Part shown: positions 8,578-17,135 of the stretch, in pieces
Layout of the letters: each line of letters starts with the position of its first letter
Position numbering within the stretch: position 1 is the stretch's first letter
DNA from: Lactobacillus johnsonii
Lineage (GTDB): Bacteria; Bacillota; Bacilli; Lactobacillales; Lactobacillaceae
NCBI RefSeq assembly: GCF_014058685.1
Contig: NZ_CP059055.1
Coordinates: forward strand, 930,001-994,000
DNA: 64,000 nucleotides
Reading direction: 5' to 3'
Notes under the pieces: model-generated
Told to the model about the DNA's origin: nothing
Databases searched by the model: none
The model's input: only the letters and a program-made list of their open reading frames with translations
Translations under genes and position numbers: made by a program

Positions 8578-9804
8578 ATGAATGTTGAAAAAATAAAGCA
8601 AGATAATAAACATAATTGGAAATTAAAAGTCGGAATTCTTGGAATATCACTTTTCTTGCAGGTAGCTGGCTCCAATCTAGCAGCTATTCCTTTGATTGCT
8701 AAGTCCTTTCCGAATCAATCTTTAACTTCAGTACAAGCTCTCTTCACTTTACCATCTTTTACTATTATGCTTTTCATTTTATTTAGTAATGCAGTAATTA
8801 AATGGGTTGGTAAAAGAAATACAGTTATTATTGGGATGATTACGACAATAGTTGGTGGTTTAATACCGTTTTTTATTAGTAATTTTGCAATTATTGTTGC
8901 TAGTAGATTACTGGTTGGTGCTGGCATTGGTTTATTTACATCACTAGCGGTTTCGTTAATTGGAGACTGTTTTAGTGGAGAAGAACAAAAAACTTTAATT
9001 GGCATTCAAGGTGCTATGGGAACTTTAGGAAACAGTTCAATGACTTTTGTAGCTGGCCTTTTGTTGGGAATTAAGTGGCAAGCAACTTTTCTTTACTTCC
9101 TATTTATTATTCCATTTTTGATTTTATTCATGATGGGTTACACCCCAAAGATGGAAAAAGAAACTACTCTTGAAAAATCATCTACTAAAGAACAGAAACA
9201 GAGATCTAAGCATGCAAAAATTCCGGCAAGTATTTATGTTGCGTTCTTAATGCTATTTTTATACTTTTCGGCATTTATGGTTGAAGCAACAGCATCAGCT
9301 CTGGTTATTCAACAAAATCATTTGGCAAATCAGGGGATGTTGTCTACCGAAATTGCTATTGCGGGTCTGGTTGGAGCTCTAATTTCTATGGCATACGCTC
9401 GTATTTTCAAAGTACTAAAGAATTTTACTCCAGTAGTCGCAATTTCTTTAGGTACAGTTGGATTTATTGTGTGTTCACAAGCCCCTAATATGACTATTTT
9501 CTTTATTGGTTTATTGTTGATGATGATTTCAAGCTTAATTATTCCGTATGTTTACGACAGTATTTTAAGTGAAGTAGACAGTTCCATTAGTAACTTAATT
9601 ATTTCAATTGCTCAGATTTGTAACAATTTAGGTGCATTTGCATCACCATATGTAATAGCTTTATTGAGTGGAATGACTGGGTTGTCTACTGCGGTTGATC
9701 AAATGAGAATTAGCGCAGGTATTTTAGGAGTAATTGCCTTGGTATTTGTAGTACTTGCGGTTTCAAGAAACACTAAAAAAACTTCGGCAAAGGCTGTTAA
9801 ATAA
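8578..9804 (+). CDS. MFS permease, probably for the substrate of the downstream hydrolase
   Basis: The 408-aa protein has about 12 hydrophobic segments. A basic loop (VKWVGKRNT-like, here IKWVGKRNTVIIG) lies between helices 2 and 3, and a glycine-rich segment (LLVGAGIGLFTSLAVSLIGD) is characteristic of major facilitator transporters. A hydrophilic linker near residues 190-215 splits the two halves. AGGAGG precedes the ATG. The hydrolase gene starts 14 bases after its stop, so they form an operon under the 8513-8526 operator. The likely role is proton-driven uptake of a glycoside later cleaved inside the cell. It is related in sequence to the MFS protein at 21892-23073. Confidence 0.85.
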   Translation: MNVEKIKQDNKHNWKLKVGILGISLFLQVAGSNLAAIPLIAKSFPNQSLTSVQALFTLPSFTIMLFILFSNAVIKWVGKRNTVIIGMITTIVGGLIPFFISNFAIIVASRLLVGAGIGLFTSLAVSLIGDCFSGEEQKTLIGIQGAMGTLGNSSMTFVAGLLLGIKWQATFLYFLFIIPFLILFMMGYTPKMEKETTLEKSSTKEQKQRSKHAKIPASIYVAFLMLFLYFSAFMVEATASALVIQQNHLANQGMLSTEIAIAGLVGALISMAYARIFKVLKNFTPVVAISLGTVGFIVCSQAPNMTIFFIGLLLMMISSLIIPYVYDSILSEVDSSISNLIISIAQICNNLGAFASPYVIALLSGMTGLSTAVDQMRISAGILGVIALVFVVLAVSRNTKKTSAKAVK

Positions 9805-9818
9805 GAAGGAGAATAAAA

Positions 9819-11351
9819 ATGAAAGAAGTAGAAAAGTGGAAAAGATATGAATTAACATTGGATGGACCGACTGATGGAAATCCATTTCGAGATGTTGAAT
9901 TAAGTGCAACTTTTGATAGAAATAATCATTCGATTACAGTTGATGGATTCTACGATGGAGATGGAAAATATAAAATTCGCTACATGCCCGAAGTTGAGGG
10001 GGAATATACTGTTACGACACACTCGAACGTTCCAGAATTAGATGAAAAAAATGATAATTTTACAGTAACTAAGGCAAGCAAGGATAATCATGGACCGGTT
10101 AGGGTAGCAGGCAAAACTCATTTTGCTTATGCGGACGGTAGTAGTTATATTCCTTTTGGAACTACAGCTTATGCATGGACTGTACAACCAAAAGAGGTTC
10201 AAGAAGAAACACTAGAAACGTTAAAGAATAATAATTTCAATAAAATTAGAATGCTCGTATTTCCTAAGAGCTATTCATATAATGAAGAGGAACCAGAAAT
10301 ATATCCATTTGAAGGATTTTTAAGATATAAGCGTGGAGCAAATGATTGGGTTTTTGATGCTCATGAAACTGGTTTTGATTATACGAGACCAAATCCAAAG
10401 TATTTTCAAAATTTGGAAAATAACATTGATAAACTAGACAAACTTGGCATAGAGGCTGATTTAATTTTATTTAGTCCCTATGACCGTTGGGGCTTTGCTC
10501 GTATGGGATTAGAAAATAATCTTTGGTACTTAAAGTATGTTATTGCACGTCTTGCTTCATATAAAAATGTATGGTGGGCACTTGCAAATGAATATGATTT
10601 GATGAACTTAGTAGGACAAATTCCATTAAAAGATTGGGATCGAATAGGTGAATTCGTTCATGAAAAAGATCCATCACAACACCTAGAATCTATTCATAAT
10701 TTCTATGATCCACCTCAACATAAAGATACAACTAAGAATTGGTATGATCATACTAAGCCTTGGATTACACATTTAAGCATCCAAAGTGACAATGTTTTCA
10801 TAATTCCAAAATGGATTAAAGAATATCAAAAACCGGTTATCGATGATGAATGTCGCTATGAAGGTAATATTGAATTTGGCTGGGGTGACAATACTGCCAA
10901 AGGCATGATGGACAATTTCTGGCGTGTGGTTTTACGTGGAGGAGGATGTACTCATGGTGAAACTTACATTGATAAGCCTCATACAAAACGTCCAATTTGG
11001 TGGGCTCATGGAGGAAAATTATATGGTGAAAGTCAAAAGAAAATTAATTTCTTATATGACTTACTAAAAGATAATGGCTTTGATTGGGTAAATCCACAGG
11101 CCACAAGTGGACCAACATGGGAATTAGCAGTTGGTTCAACACCAGATGAAAAGAAATGGTTAGTTTATTTTGGCGAAAATCAGCCAGAGTTTGAAGTTTT
11201 AAGCTTTTTGCTAAAAGGAAAGAAATATCATGCCAAGCTTATTAATGCTTGGGATGAAACAGTGGAAGATTTTGATCAAGAAGTTGAAAATGATAAATAT
11301 ATTCATTTACCACGGAAAGATTATCAAGCTTTGTTATTAATAGCAGAATAG
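9819..11351 (+). CDS. DUF5060-DUF4038-type glycoside hydrolase, cytoplasmic
   Basis: 510 aa with no signal peptide. Residues about 1-85 form an N-terminal beta-sandwich (DUF5060-like: ELTLDGPTDGNPFRDVELSA). The central TIM-barrel-like DUF4038 domain (about 95-400) has candidate catalytic Glu258 in WWALANEYDLMN and Glu344 in PVIDDECRYEGN. The C-terminal part (about 420-510) looks like a beta domain of the DUF5605 kind. The family is retained by many gut bacteria and is thought to cleave glycosides; the exact bond is unknown. It follows an MFS permease in a LacI-controlled operon, so it should act on an imported, unphosphorylated sugar. It is distinct from the shorter DUF4038 protein at 2888-4186. 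Confidence 0.8.
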   Translation: MKEVEKWKRYELTLDGPTDGNPFRDVELSATFDRNNHSITVDGFYDGDGKYKIRYMPEVEGEYTVTTHSNVPELDEKNDNFTVTKASKDNHGPVRVAGKTHFAYADGSSYIPFGTTAYAWTVQPKEVQEETLETLKNNNFNKIRMLVFPKSYSYNEEEPEIYPFEGFLRYKRGANDWVFDAHETGFDYTRPNPKYFQNLENNIDKLDKLGIEADLILFSPYDRWGFARMGLENNLWYLKYVIARLASYKNVWWALANEYDLMNLVGQIPLKDWDRIGEFVHEKDPSQHLESIHNFYDPPQHKDTTKNWYDHTKPWITHLSIQSDNVFIIPKWIKEYQKPVIDDECRYEGNIEFGWGDNTAKGMMDNFWRVVLRGGGCTHGETYIDKPHTKRPIWWAHGGKLYGESQKKINFLYDLLKDNGFDWVNPQATSGPTWELAVGSTPDEKKWLVYFGENQPEFEVLSFLLKGKKYHAKLINAWDETVEDFDQEVENDKYIHLPRKDYQALLLIAE

Positions 11352-11362
11352 AAAAAGAAGAA

Positions 11363-11398
11363 GGATATACATTTTAAAAGATGTTGTATCCCTTTTTT
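11363..11398 (+). terminator. Intrinsic terminator after the hydrolase operon
   Basis: GGATATACA and TGTTGTATCC can pair with one bulge, followed by TTTTTT at 11393-11398. It ends the MFS-hydrolase transcript. Confidence 0.65.
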
Positions 11399-11416
11399 AT
11401 ATCATAAATTTTATAC

Positions 11417-11442
11417 TATAATACTCAATGTAAGCGCTAATA
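11417..11442 (+). promoter_or_regulatory. Promoter -10 box and cre-like site upstream of the nitroreductase
   Basis: TATAAT at 11417-11422 is a good -10 box; no convincing -35 box is visible. TGTAAGCGCTAATA at 11429-11442 resembles a cre site with one mismatch at the 3' end and would lie over the transcription start. Confidence 0.45.
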
Positions 11443-11462
11443 AACATAGGAGGATAAAATAT

Positions 11463-12107
11463 ATGGCACAATTTGAAAACAATAATTTCGGTGATGTATT
11501 ACTCAATCGTCATTCGGTTCGGCATTTTGATAAAAATGTGAAAATTTCTCGGTCTGAATTAAGAGAGATAGTTAAAGAAGCAACTACGGCACCTTCTGCA
11601 TGTAACTTACAAGCATGGCAATTTGTAGTAGTGGATACTGATAAAGGTAAGAAGAAACTACATGAATTTTACATGTCCTTTAATAATCCGCAAATTGATA
11701 CATCAAGTGCAGTTATTCAGATTTTTGGTAACACTTTAGCCTTTAAGAAGTACCGTGCATTATGGGATCAAATGTATGCAGAAAAGAGAATCTCAAAAGA
11801 AGAACTAGATAAAGTTTATAATACATTTTTACCATTATATGAGCATGCAGATAAAACAATGCTTACTGCGGATGCAATGGTTGATTCTTCACTTGCTGCA
11901 ATGCAGTTGATGCTAATTGCTAGAGCACATGGATATGAAACAAATGCAATGGCTGGTTATGATGCAAAGAAAGCTGCAAGTGTAATGGGACTTGATCCAG
12001 AGCAGTATGTTCCAGTAATGGGGATTGCTATTGGAAAACCAGATAAAAATGTAGAAGAACTTAAGTCAGTTAGATATCCAGTTGATGAAGTTTTGAAATT
12101 CGAATAA
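11463..12107 (+). CDS. Nitroreductase-family protein (FMN-dependent)
   Basis: 214 aa with the nitroreductase fold signature: RHSVRHFDKNVKIS near the N-terminus (FMN phosphate contact), the TTAPSACNLQAWQF block, and a C-terminal MGIAIGKPDKN stretch. These enzymes use FMN and NAD(P)H to reduce nitro groups, quinones or flavins in the cytoplasm. GGAGG precedes the ATG. It may be transcribed alone or with the oxidoreductase 92 bases downstream. The physiological substrate is unknown. A second, shorter family member lies at 23252-23734. Confidence 0.88.
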   Translation: MAQFENNNFGDVLLNRHSVRHFDKNVKISRSELREIVKEATTAPSACNLQAWQFVVVDTDKGKKKLHEFYMSFNNPQIDTSSAVIQIFGNTLAFKKYRALWDQMYAEKRISKEELDKVYNTFLPLYEHADKTMLTADAMVDSSLAAMQLMLIARAHGYETNAMAGYDAKKAASVMGLDPEQYVPVMGIAIGKPDKNVEELKSVRYPVDEVLKFE

Positions 12108-12199
12108 TTGGATAACTTACTTTACGTAAGAACAAATTAGCACTATACTATAATCATAAACTAATAAAAAGTAAGAAGATTATAGAAAGTGTCATTGTT

Positions 12200-13351
12200 A
12201 TGAAAAAATTATCCGACAAAGTAACTTTTAAACATGGTGCAGTTATTAATAATCGAATGGTGCAACCACCGATGCTTACCAACAGTGGGTTAAATGGCAT
12301 GGTTAGTGAAGATACAATTTCTTATTGGAAAGCACGTGCAAATTCTGCAGGTTTAGTAATTTCAGAATATAATTATGTGAGCCCAGCAGGTGGACCTGCA
12401 ATCACTTGGGCGGATAATAGAACACAATTAGCCGTTTATGATGATAAGTTTTTACCTGGTTTGACTAAGATGGCAAAAACGATGAAATCAGGAGGGAATA
12501 AGGCCCTACTTCAAATTGCCCATACAGGACGAGAAGCAAATTATCGTGCACATTTAGGGTTGCCAGTATATGCTCCAGATAGTGCCAATTATCCATTTTT
12601 ACCTTATGGAGTTCAGGCTTTCACTACTGAACAAGTAGAACAAGTTGTTAAAGATTTTGGTAGAGCGACTAAGCGAGCAATTGAAGCTGGTTTTGATGGA
12701 GTAGAGATTCACGGTGCCAATCATTATTTAATTCAACAGTTCTTTTCTCGCTTTTCAAATCATCGTCAAGATAAGTGGGGAGATTACGAAGCATTCCCAT
12801 TAACTGTGGCTAAAGAAGTTTTCAAAGTTGTGAGAAAGTATGCTCCACAGGACTTTATTATTGGTTATCGGATTAGTCCAGAAGAAATTAATCCAGGTAA
12901 TGTAGGTTATACCTGGCACGAATCAACAAAATTAATTAATGATTTAACAAATAATTTTGACTTTGACTATATTCATTTATCATTACCGGACTATAAGGCA
13001 AAACCGAAAGACTCTGATAAAACATTTGCAGCATTATTTAAACCGGTAATTGGAAAAGAGACAAAATTAATTATTGTGGGAGACGTAATGAGTCAAGAAA
13101 CAGCTGAAGATGCCTTAAAATACACTGATTTAGTAGCTGCTGGGAGGGCCCAAATAATTGATGCTAATTTTGCGGCAAAAGTGGTTGCAGGTAAAGGAGA
13201 TAAAGTAATTACTGAGTTGTCAGATGAAGAAGAAAAAGAGCAAGCTTTAACGCCAGGCTTACGTGAAGTAATGGATAAGCAGACTAAGCGTCCTAATTTT
13301 GCAAAGATGTTGCAGGGACTTGATTATAGTAAGGCGATTAAAGTTAAATAA
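12200..13351 (+). CDS. NADH-dependent flavin oxidoreductase (old yellow enzyme-like)
   Basis: 383 aa. The N-terminal region has FKHGAVINNRMVQPPMLTN (FMN-binding start of the barrel). HTGRE and the later GVEIHGANHYLIQQFFSRFSNHR block are hallmarks of the OYE/2,4-dienoyl-CoA reductase-like barrel. The C-terminal VAAGRAQIIDANFAAKV contributes to the FMN phosphate site. Such enzymes reduce activated C=C bonds using NAD(P)H. The additional Fe-S domain of long family members is absent, as usual for this short class. The gene follows the nitroreductase on the same strand after a gap with its own TATAAT-like box near 12152. Substrate unknown. Confidence 0.87.
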   Translation: MKKLSDKVTFKHGAVINNRMVQPPMLTNSGLNGMVSEDTISYWKARANSAGLVISEYNYVSPAGGPAITWADNRTQLAVYDDKFLPGLTKMAKTMKSGGNKALLQIAHTGREANYRAHLGLPVYAPDSANYPFLPYGVQAFTTEQVEQVVKDFGRATKRAIEAGFDGVEIHGANHYLIQQFFSRFSNHRQDKWGDYEAFPLTVAKEVFKVVRKYAPQDFIIGYRISPEEINPGNVGYTWHESTKLINDLTNNFDFDYIHLSLPDYKAKPKDSDKTFAALFKPVIGKETKLIIVGDVMSQETAEDALKYTDLVAAGRAQIIDANFAAKVVAGKGDKVITELSDEEEKEQALTPGLREVMDKQTKRPNFAKMLQGLDYSKAIKVK

Positions 13352-13365
13352 AGATAGGATGTTAA

Positions 13366-13391
13366 AGGTGGAAATTTATTTCTGCCTTTTT
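13366..13391 (+). terminator. Intrinsic terminator after the flavin oxidoreductase gene
   Basis: AGGTGGAAA (13366-13374) pairs with TTTCTGCCT (13379-13387) with two wobbles and a 4-base loop, then a T run to 13391. Confidence 0.7.
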
Positions 13392-13424
13392 CTATAATCC
13401 TTTGAAAAATAGAAGGGCATGACA

Positions 13425-13817
13425 ATGAAGAGTAAAGAGCAAATAATAAAAAGATATTTTAACTCGTGGATTGTTCCAAACTTTGAAGATTTTGAAGATA
13501 CTTTCAATAAAAATGCTAGTTATAGTGAATGTTATGGGCCAATCTATAGAAATAAAGCTGAAATTATAGCTTGGTATAAAGATTGGAATAAGAATGGGCA
13601 AGTATTGGAATGGCCAATTAAGAATATTTGGATTGATAAGGAGATAGCTTTTGTTGAGTGGTATTTTAAATGTAATTATAAGAGTAGAATTAGTGAGTTT
13701 GATGGTGTATCAATTATTAAATTTGATGAAGCAAATAAGATAATTTCTGTGAAAGAGTTTCAATCAGATTCTAGGCATGTTTATCCGTATGAAAATAAGA
13801 CTTCTGCTTTAGTCTAG
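13425..13817 (+). CDS. NTF2-like/SnoaL-fold protein of unknown function
   Basis: About 130 aa. I prefer the ATG at 13425 over the one at 13419 because AGAAGGG (13411-13417) is then 7 bases upstream. The sequence (RYFNSWIVPNFEDFEDTFNKNASYSECYGP, then IAWYKDWNKNG and a C-terminal beta-rich half ending in VKEFQSDSRHVYP) fits the small cone-shaped NTF2-like fold found in ketosteroid-isomerase and polyketide-cyclase relatives. No catalytic dyad can be assigned with confidence. It is a stand-alone gene after a terminator, and no partner gene suggests a role. Confidence 0.7.
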   Translation: MKSKEQIIKRYFNSWIVPNFEDFEDTFNKNASYSECYGPIYRNKAEIIAWYKDWNKNGQVLEWPIKNIWIDKEIAFVEWYFKCNYKSRISEFDGVSIIKFDEANKIISVKEFQSDSRHVYPYENKTSALV

Positions 13818-13827
13818 GGTAGAAGTA

Positions 13828-13974
13828 TTATTTACTATATTCACTTTTGATTTTTCTAAGTGTGTCAATTAATTCGTGATCTGTTCCATTTTTTACAATA
13901 AAATCAAAAACAGGATCATAATTAAGAACTGGAATAAGGAGTTCGGGATTTAGATCAGGAAGAAAAGAAATCAT
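13828..13974 (-). pseudogene. C-terminal fragment of the RpiB-like isomerase, split off by a frameshift
   Basis: A 48-residue ORF whose ATG overlaps the TGA of the upstream isomerase ORF (TCAT at 13971-13974 on the plus strand). Its sequence (LNPELLIPVLNYDPVFDFIV, then NGTDHELIDTL) reads like the conserved tail of RpiB/LacA/LacB-family proteins. Adding one A to the A6 run at 13977-13982 fuses it in frame to the upstream ORF. It could still be made separately through the ATGA overlap by translational coupling. Confidence 0.65.
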
Positions 13975-14468
13975 AGTTTTTTAGTTAGCTGGTTAAGCTC
14001 TTTCACTTCTTTAGTATTTTTTATTTTACGTTTTGCTTCCCCCGTAAGATATCCTTTACCCCAAGGTTTAGTAAAAAGAGCCTTCATAGTTTCTGAAAAA
14101 TTAATTTCACCGCTCCAGCCCCAGTTTAGGCCGAGAGGGAAAGAAACAACATTATCGTCATTAATATGGCTAAATAGATAGGCGTCTTGTGGGGTAGGGA
14201 TGTAGCCGCAGTGAATATTCGGGAACGTATTGCATGCAAGCATCATTCCTTGTCCTGAACTGCATCCAGTAACAACGAAATCAAGCGCTCTACTATTAAT
14301 CAATAAAGCAATTGCTAGTGAAATTTGTACATAAGATAAAGTAGTAGTCCTGTCTTGATAAATTCCGAAATTGATTAATTCATCGTCAGGTGAGATGGCT
14401 TGTTTGATGTAATGCTCCAATATCTTTTTTTCTTTTTGTGAGGTTCCTTGAATAAGTCCGATTTTCAT
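13971..14468 (-). CDS. RpiB/LacA/LacB-family sugar-phosphate isomerase, tail frameshifted
   Basis: 165 aa that begins MKIGLIQGTSQ and carries the family's reactive-cysteine loop in VTGCSSGQGMMLACNTFPNI, comparable to the GCGTGxG loop of ribose-5-phosphate isomerase B. These enzymes isomerise aldose/ketose phosphates. The ORF stops at 13971 just after an A6 run. The next frame continues with about 48 residues that look like the normal C-terminus, so the intact gene would be about 213 aa. It is divergent from the glycerate kinase. The core catalytic part is present, so activity may survive. The substrate is unknown. Confidence 0.78.
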   Translation of the reverse strand: MKIGLIQGTSQKEKKILEHYIKQAISPDDELINFGIYQDRTTTLSYVQISLAIALLINSRALDFVVTGCSSGQGMMLACNTFPNIHCGYIPTPQDAYLFSHINDDNVVSFPLGLNWGWSGEINFSETMKALFTKPWGKGYLTGEAKRKIKNTKEVKELNQLTKKL

Positions 14469-14571
14469 TTTTTTACGCTTATAGTTAAAACATAATGTAC
14501 TATTCTTTAAGTGTATTATACAGTGAAAAATAATAGAATAAACATAGAGAATAAAAATAGAGGACTTAATA

Positions 14572-15702
14572 ATGACAAAATATGTAGTAGCCCCTGATTC
14601 ATTTAAGGAAAGTATGACAGCAAAAGAAGTCTGTGATGCGATGGAAAAGGGAATAAAAAAAGCTGATTCAGCTGCTGAAGTGATTAAAGTACCTATGGCA
14701 GATGGTGGAGAAGGAACAGTTAATTCTTTAGTAGATGCGACACATGGTCAAAGAGTTATAGTTGAAGTTACAGGTCCGCTTGGAAATAAGATAAGTGCAT
14801 ATTATGGAATTCTAGGTAATGGGACAACTGCTGTAATTGAAATGGCTAAGGCAAGTGGCTTAGAGATAGTAGAAAAGAAGAAGCGTAATCCAATGATAAC
14901 CACTACTTTTGGTACTGGTGAATTGATTAGGGATGCCTTAGATCACAATGTTAAAGAAATTATTATTGGATTAGGCGGCAGCAGCACTAATGATGGCGGT
15001 AGCGGCATGGCTCAAGCTTTAGGAGCAAAACTACTTGATCAAAACAATCATCAAATTCCTTTTGGTGGCGGAAATTTAGATAAACTAGACAAAATTGATA
15101 TTTCTAACTTAGATTCAAGATTGCAAGATGTAAAAATCATTTTAGCAAGTGATGTTACTAATCCATTAATTGGTAAAGAGGGTGCATCAAGAGTTTTTGG
15201 ACTGCAAAAAGGTGCCACACCAGAAATGGTTGAAAAACTTGAAAATAATTTACAGCACTACGCTAAAATTGTTAAGCGTGATTTGAATAAAGATGTTGCC
15301 TCAGTGTCAGGCGCTGGAGCAGCGGGAGGTTTAGGAGCTGGTTTAATGGCTTTTACTACTTGTGAAATGAGGCAAGGAGTAGATCTTGCAATTGAAGTAA
15401 CCAAACTAGAAGAAAAAATTAGGGATACTGACTATGTCTTTACTGGAGAAGGTGGCACAGATTTTCAAACTAAATTTGGAAAAACACCATATGGAGTTGC
15501 TAAATTAGGTAAAAAGTATCATAAGCCAGTTATCTCATTAGCAGGCTATCTGGGGGAAGGAATTGATAGTTTATATAGTGAAGGCTTCACTGCAATTTTT
15601 GGAATTATTCCCGGAGCGTGTGATCTTTCAACTGCTTTGAAAAATGGACCAAGTAATGTGGCTAGAACTACAGAAAATATAGTTCGTTTACTTAAGTTTT
15701 AA
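14572..15702 (+). CDS. Glycerate kinase (GarK/GlxK family)
   Basis: 376 aa with every landmark of type-2 glycerate kinases: the N-terminal VVAPDSFKESMTAKEV, PMADGGEGTV, the phosphate-binding GLGGSSTNDGGSGMAQALG, SGAGAAGGLGAGL and FTGEGGTDFQT. It phosphorylates D-glycerate with ATP in the cytoplasm, feeding lower glycolysis. A weak ribosome site (AGAGGAC) precedes the ATG. The small antitoxin-like gene starts 63 bases after its stop with no terminator between, so they may be co-transcribed. The other neighbour, the RpiB-like isomerase, is divergent. Confidence 0.93.
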   Translation: MTKYVVAPDSFKESMTAKEVCDAMEKGIKKADSAAEVIKVPMADGGEGTVNSLVDATHGQRVIVEVTGPLGNKISAYYGILGNGTTAVIEMAKASGLEIVEKKKRNPMITTTFGTGELIRDALDHNVKEIIIGLGGSSTNDGGSGMAQALGAKLLDQNNHQIPFGGGNLDKLDKIDISNLDSRLQDVKIILASDVTNPLIGKEGASRVFGLQKGATPEMVEKLENNLQHYAKIVKRDLNKDVASVSGAGAAGGLGAGLMAFTTCEMRQGVDLAIEVTKLEEKIRDTDYVFTGEGGTDFQTKFGKTPYGVAKLGKKYHKPVISLAGYLGEGIDSLYSEGFTAIFGIIPGACDLSTALKNGPSNVARTTENIVRLLKF

Positions 15703-15764
15703 AGGGTATAGACCCGATATTGCTGATGAATTAGCTATATTATGCATATTAAAGAGGAAGATTT

Positions 15765-15914
15765 ATGCCGTTAGTATTAACTCAAAGTGATTTTAGAGCA
15801 AATCTAACGAAATACTTAGACCAAGTTAGTGATGATGAAGTAATTTATATTGTTAGATCTAATAGCCGTTTAGTAGCAGTTCTTTCACAAAAAATGGACA
15901 GCAATTTAGAATAG
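15765..15914 (+). CDS. Orphan Phd/YefM-like antitoxin (short)
   Basis: A 49-aa ORF with AAGAGGAAG just upstream. Its sequence (TQSDFRANLTKYLDQVSDD, then VIYIVRSNSRLVAVLS) matches the N-terminal DNA-binding fold of YefM/Phd antitoxins. Normal YefM proteins are about 80-90 aa, with a toxin-binding tail; here the ORF stops right after the DNA-binding part. No YoeB-like toxin follows; a terminator does. It may be a decayed toxin-antitoxin remnant or a stand-alone regulator. The reading frame was found by direct translation. Confidence 0.75.
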   Translation: MPLVLTQSDFRANLTKYLDQVSDDEVIYIVRSNSRLVAVLSQKMDSNLE

Positions 15915-15917
15915 AGC

Positions 15918-15953
15918 AAAAAAACTTCTACTTTTTAATGGTAGAAGTTTTTT
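15918..15953. terminator. Bidirectional terminator
   Basis: AAAAACTTCTAC and GTAGAAGTTTTTT (15941-15953) form a stem of about 12 bp between the plus-strand antitoxin ORF and the convergent SPFH gene, with T/A runs on both sides. Confidence 0.85.
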
Positions 15954-15963
15954 AGTGTTCGTA

Positions 15964-16832
15964 TTAATTTTCACTTTGATCCCAAATCTTTTTAGCAGCT
16001 GGGATTTTACCTAAATCAGTGATTTCATCTTTATCTAATACAACTAAATTGTTAGGTCCTTGTGCTAGTTGGTTAAAACTATCTAGGCTTTGATTTCTGA
16101 AATAACCATCGCCGGCTTTATCAAGAGCTTGTTGTAATTTATCAATTCGATAAGCATCTGCATCTGCTTGAGTTTTTACAGCTTCGGCATTTGCTTTAGC
16201 AGTGGCAACCAATGCATCATTCTTAGCTTTAGTAGTTAATTCAATATTTCTAGCTTCACCTTCCGCACGAGCAATAGCGGCAGTTTTTTCACGGTCAGCA
16301 GTTAACTGCTTATCCATGGCCTTTTGAATTTCTGGGCTAGGAAGCAATTCATCCACATTAACACGAACTATACTTGAATTCCATAAATATCAGTTAAATC
16401 GCCAATTGCTTTTGATAGTTGGGCATTGATTTCACTAGTTGAACCCAATGCTTCATTCAATTCCATTCGTCCGATAATATCACGTAAATGACCACGAATT
16501 AATTGCACCATCGATTCAACGGAGTCAGTATTGTTGTAAAAATACTTGTATGCATCAGTGACAAGATAGTTTAAGGTTAGGCTGGTTGTGATTTCAGCAT
16601 TATCCTTAGTGATAATACGATATTTAGAAATTTCTAAAGGCTGCAAAGCTAAGCTTACCTTTCTCAAGCTTTGAAAAATTGGCCAAATAAAAACTAAACC
16701 CGCTTTAACCGTCCTAGAGTATTTACCTAACGTTTCGACTAAACCGACATAATTTTGCGGTACGATTCGCAAACCACATAAAAAATAGATAAGAATTAAT
16801 AAAATAATTACTCCTATAAAAACATACGTCAT
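15964..16832 (-). pseudogene. SPFH/stomatin-like membrane protein, frameshifted
   Basis: Two ORFs together form one SPFH-domain protein of about 289 aa. The first (16832-16368) has one N-terminal membrane helix and the SPFH start (LRIVPQNYVGLVETLGKYSRTVKAGLVF is visible in parts). The second (from about 16367) has the heptad-rich coiled coil (TAAIARAEGEARNIELTTKA). They break at GTATAG: two extra bases near 16369-16372 place a TAG stop where GIQV-VRVNVDEL should continue. I prefer the ATG at 16832, which has GGAGG 9 bases upstream, over the one at 16847. SPFH proteins scaffold membrane microdomains or proteases. The truncated N-terminal part alone lacks the coiled coil. Confidence 0.8.
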
Positions 16833-17013
16833 CCCTATAGCCTCCATTAATTGAATTTAATGATATTATCTAATACTTTAAGTAAAAATGAAAGATTATT
16901 TAATCATTTTTGTTGTATCGATAGTAACTTTTAAGCAATAACTTTATGTAAGCATAAAAAATACTACTATAGTTTTTTCAGTGAAAATGCACGTACTTGG
17001 CGATCTATGCCAC

Positions 17014-17098
17014 TTAACTTGTATAATTTTGCATCTTAGTTTATCTTTTTGACCACTTAATAAAAATAGCTTGTAAATTAAAACCTGCGCAGTAATAT
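17014..17098 (+). promoter_or_regulatory. Direct-repeat-activated promoter of ABC pair 1 (LytTR-type site)
   Basis: GCATCTTAG and GACCACTTA repeat exactly 21 bases apart (TTA at 17036 and 17057), with a third CCACTTA copy 22 bases further up (TTA at 17014). They precede TTGTAA (17071-17076), a 16-base spacer and TAATAT (17093-17098). The distances match those at 46106-46189 to the base. Paired 9-bp repeats at 21-bp spacing are typical sites for LytTR response regulators, which often switch on peptide-export genes. No such regulator gene is in this window. The rest of the 303-base gap (16833-17135) shows no gene. Confidence 0.6.
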
Positions 17099-17135
17099 TA
17101 AAATATAAATAAAAGATTAAAAGGAGAGGTTAAGG

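Noticed and set aside
12114-12140. CTTAC-TTTAC-GTAAG inverted repeat upstream of the flavin oxidoreductase
   Set aside because: Only a 5-bp stem with no flanking features; too weak to call an operator.
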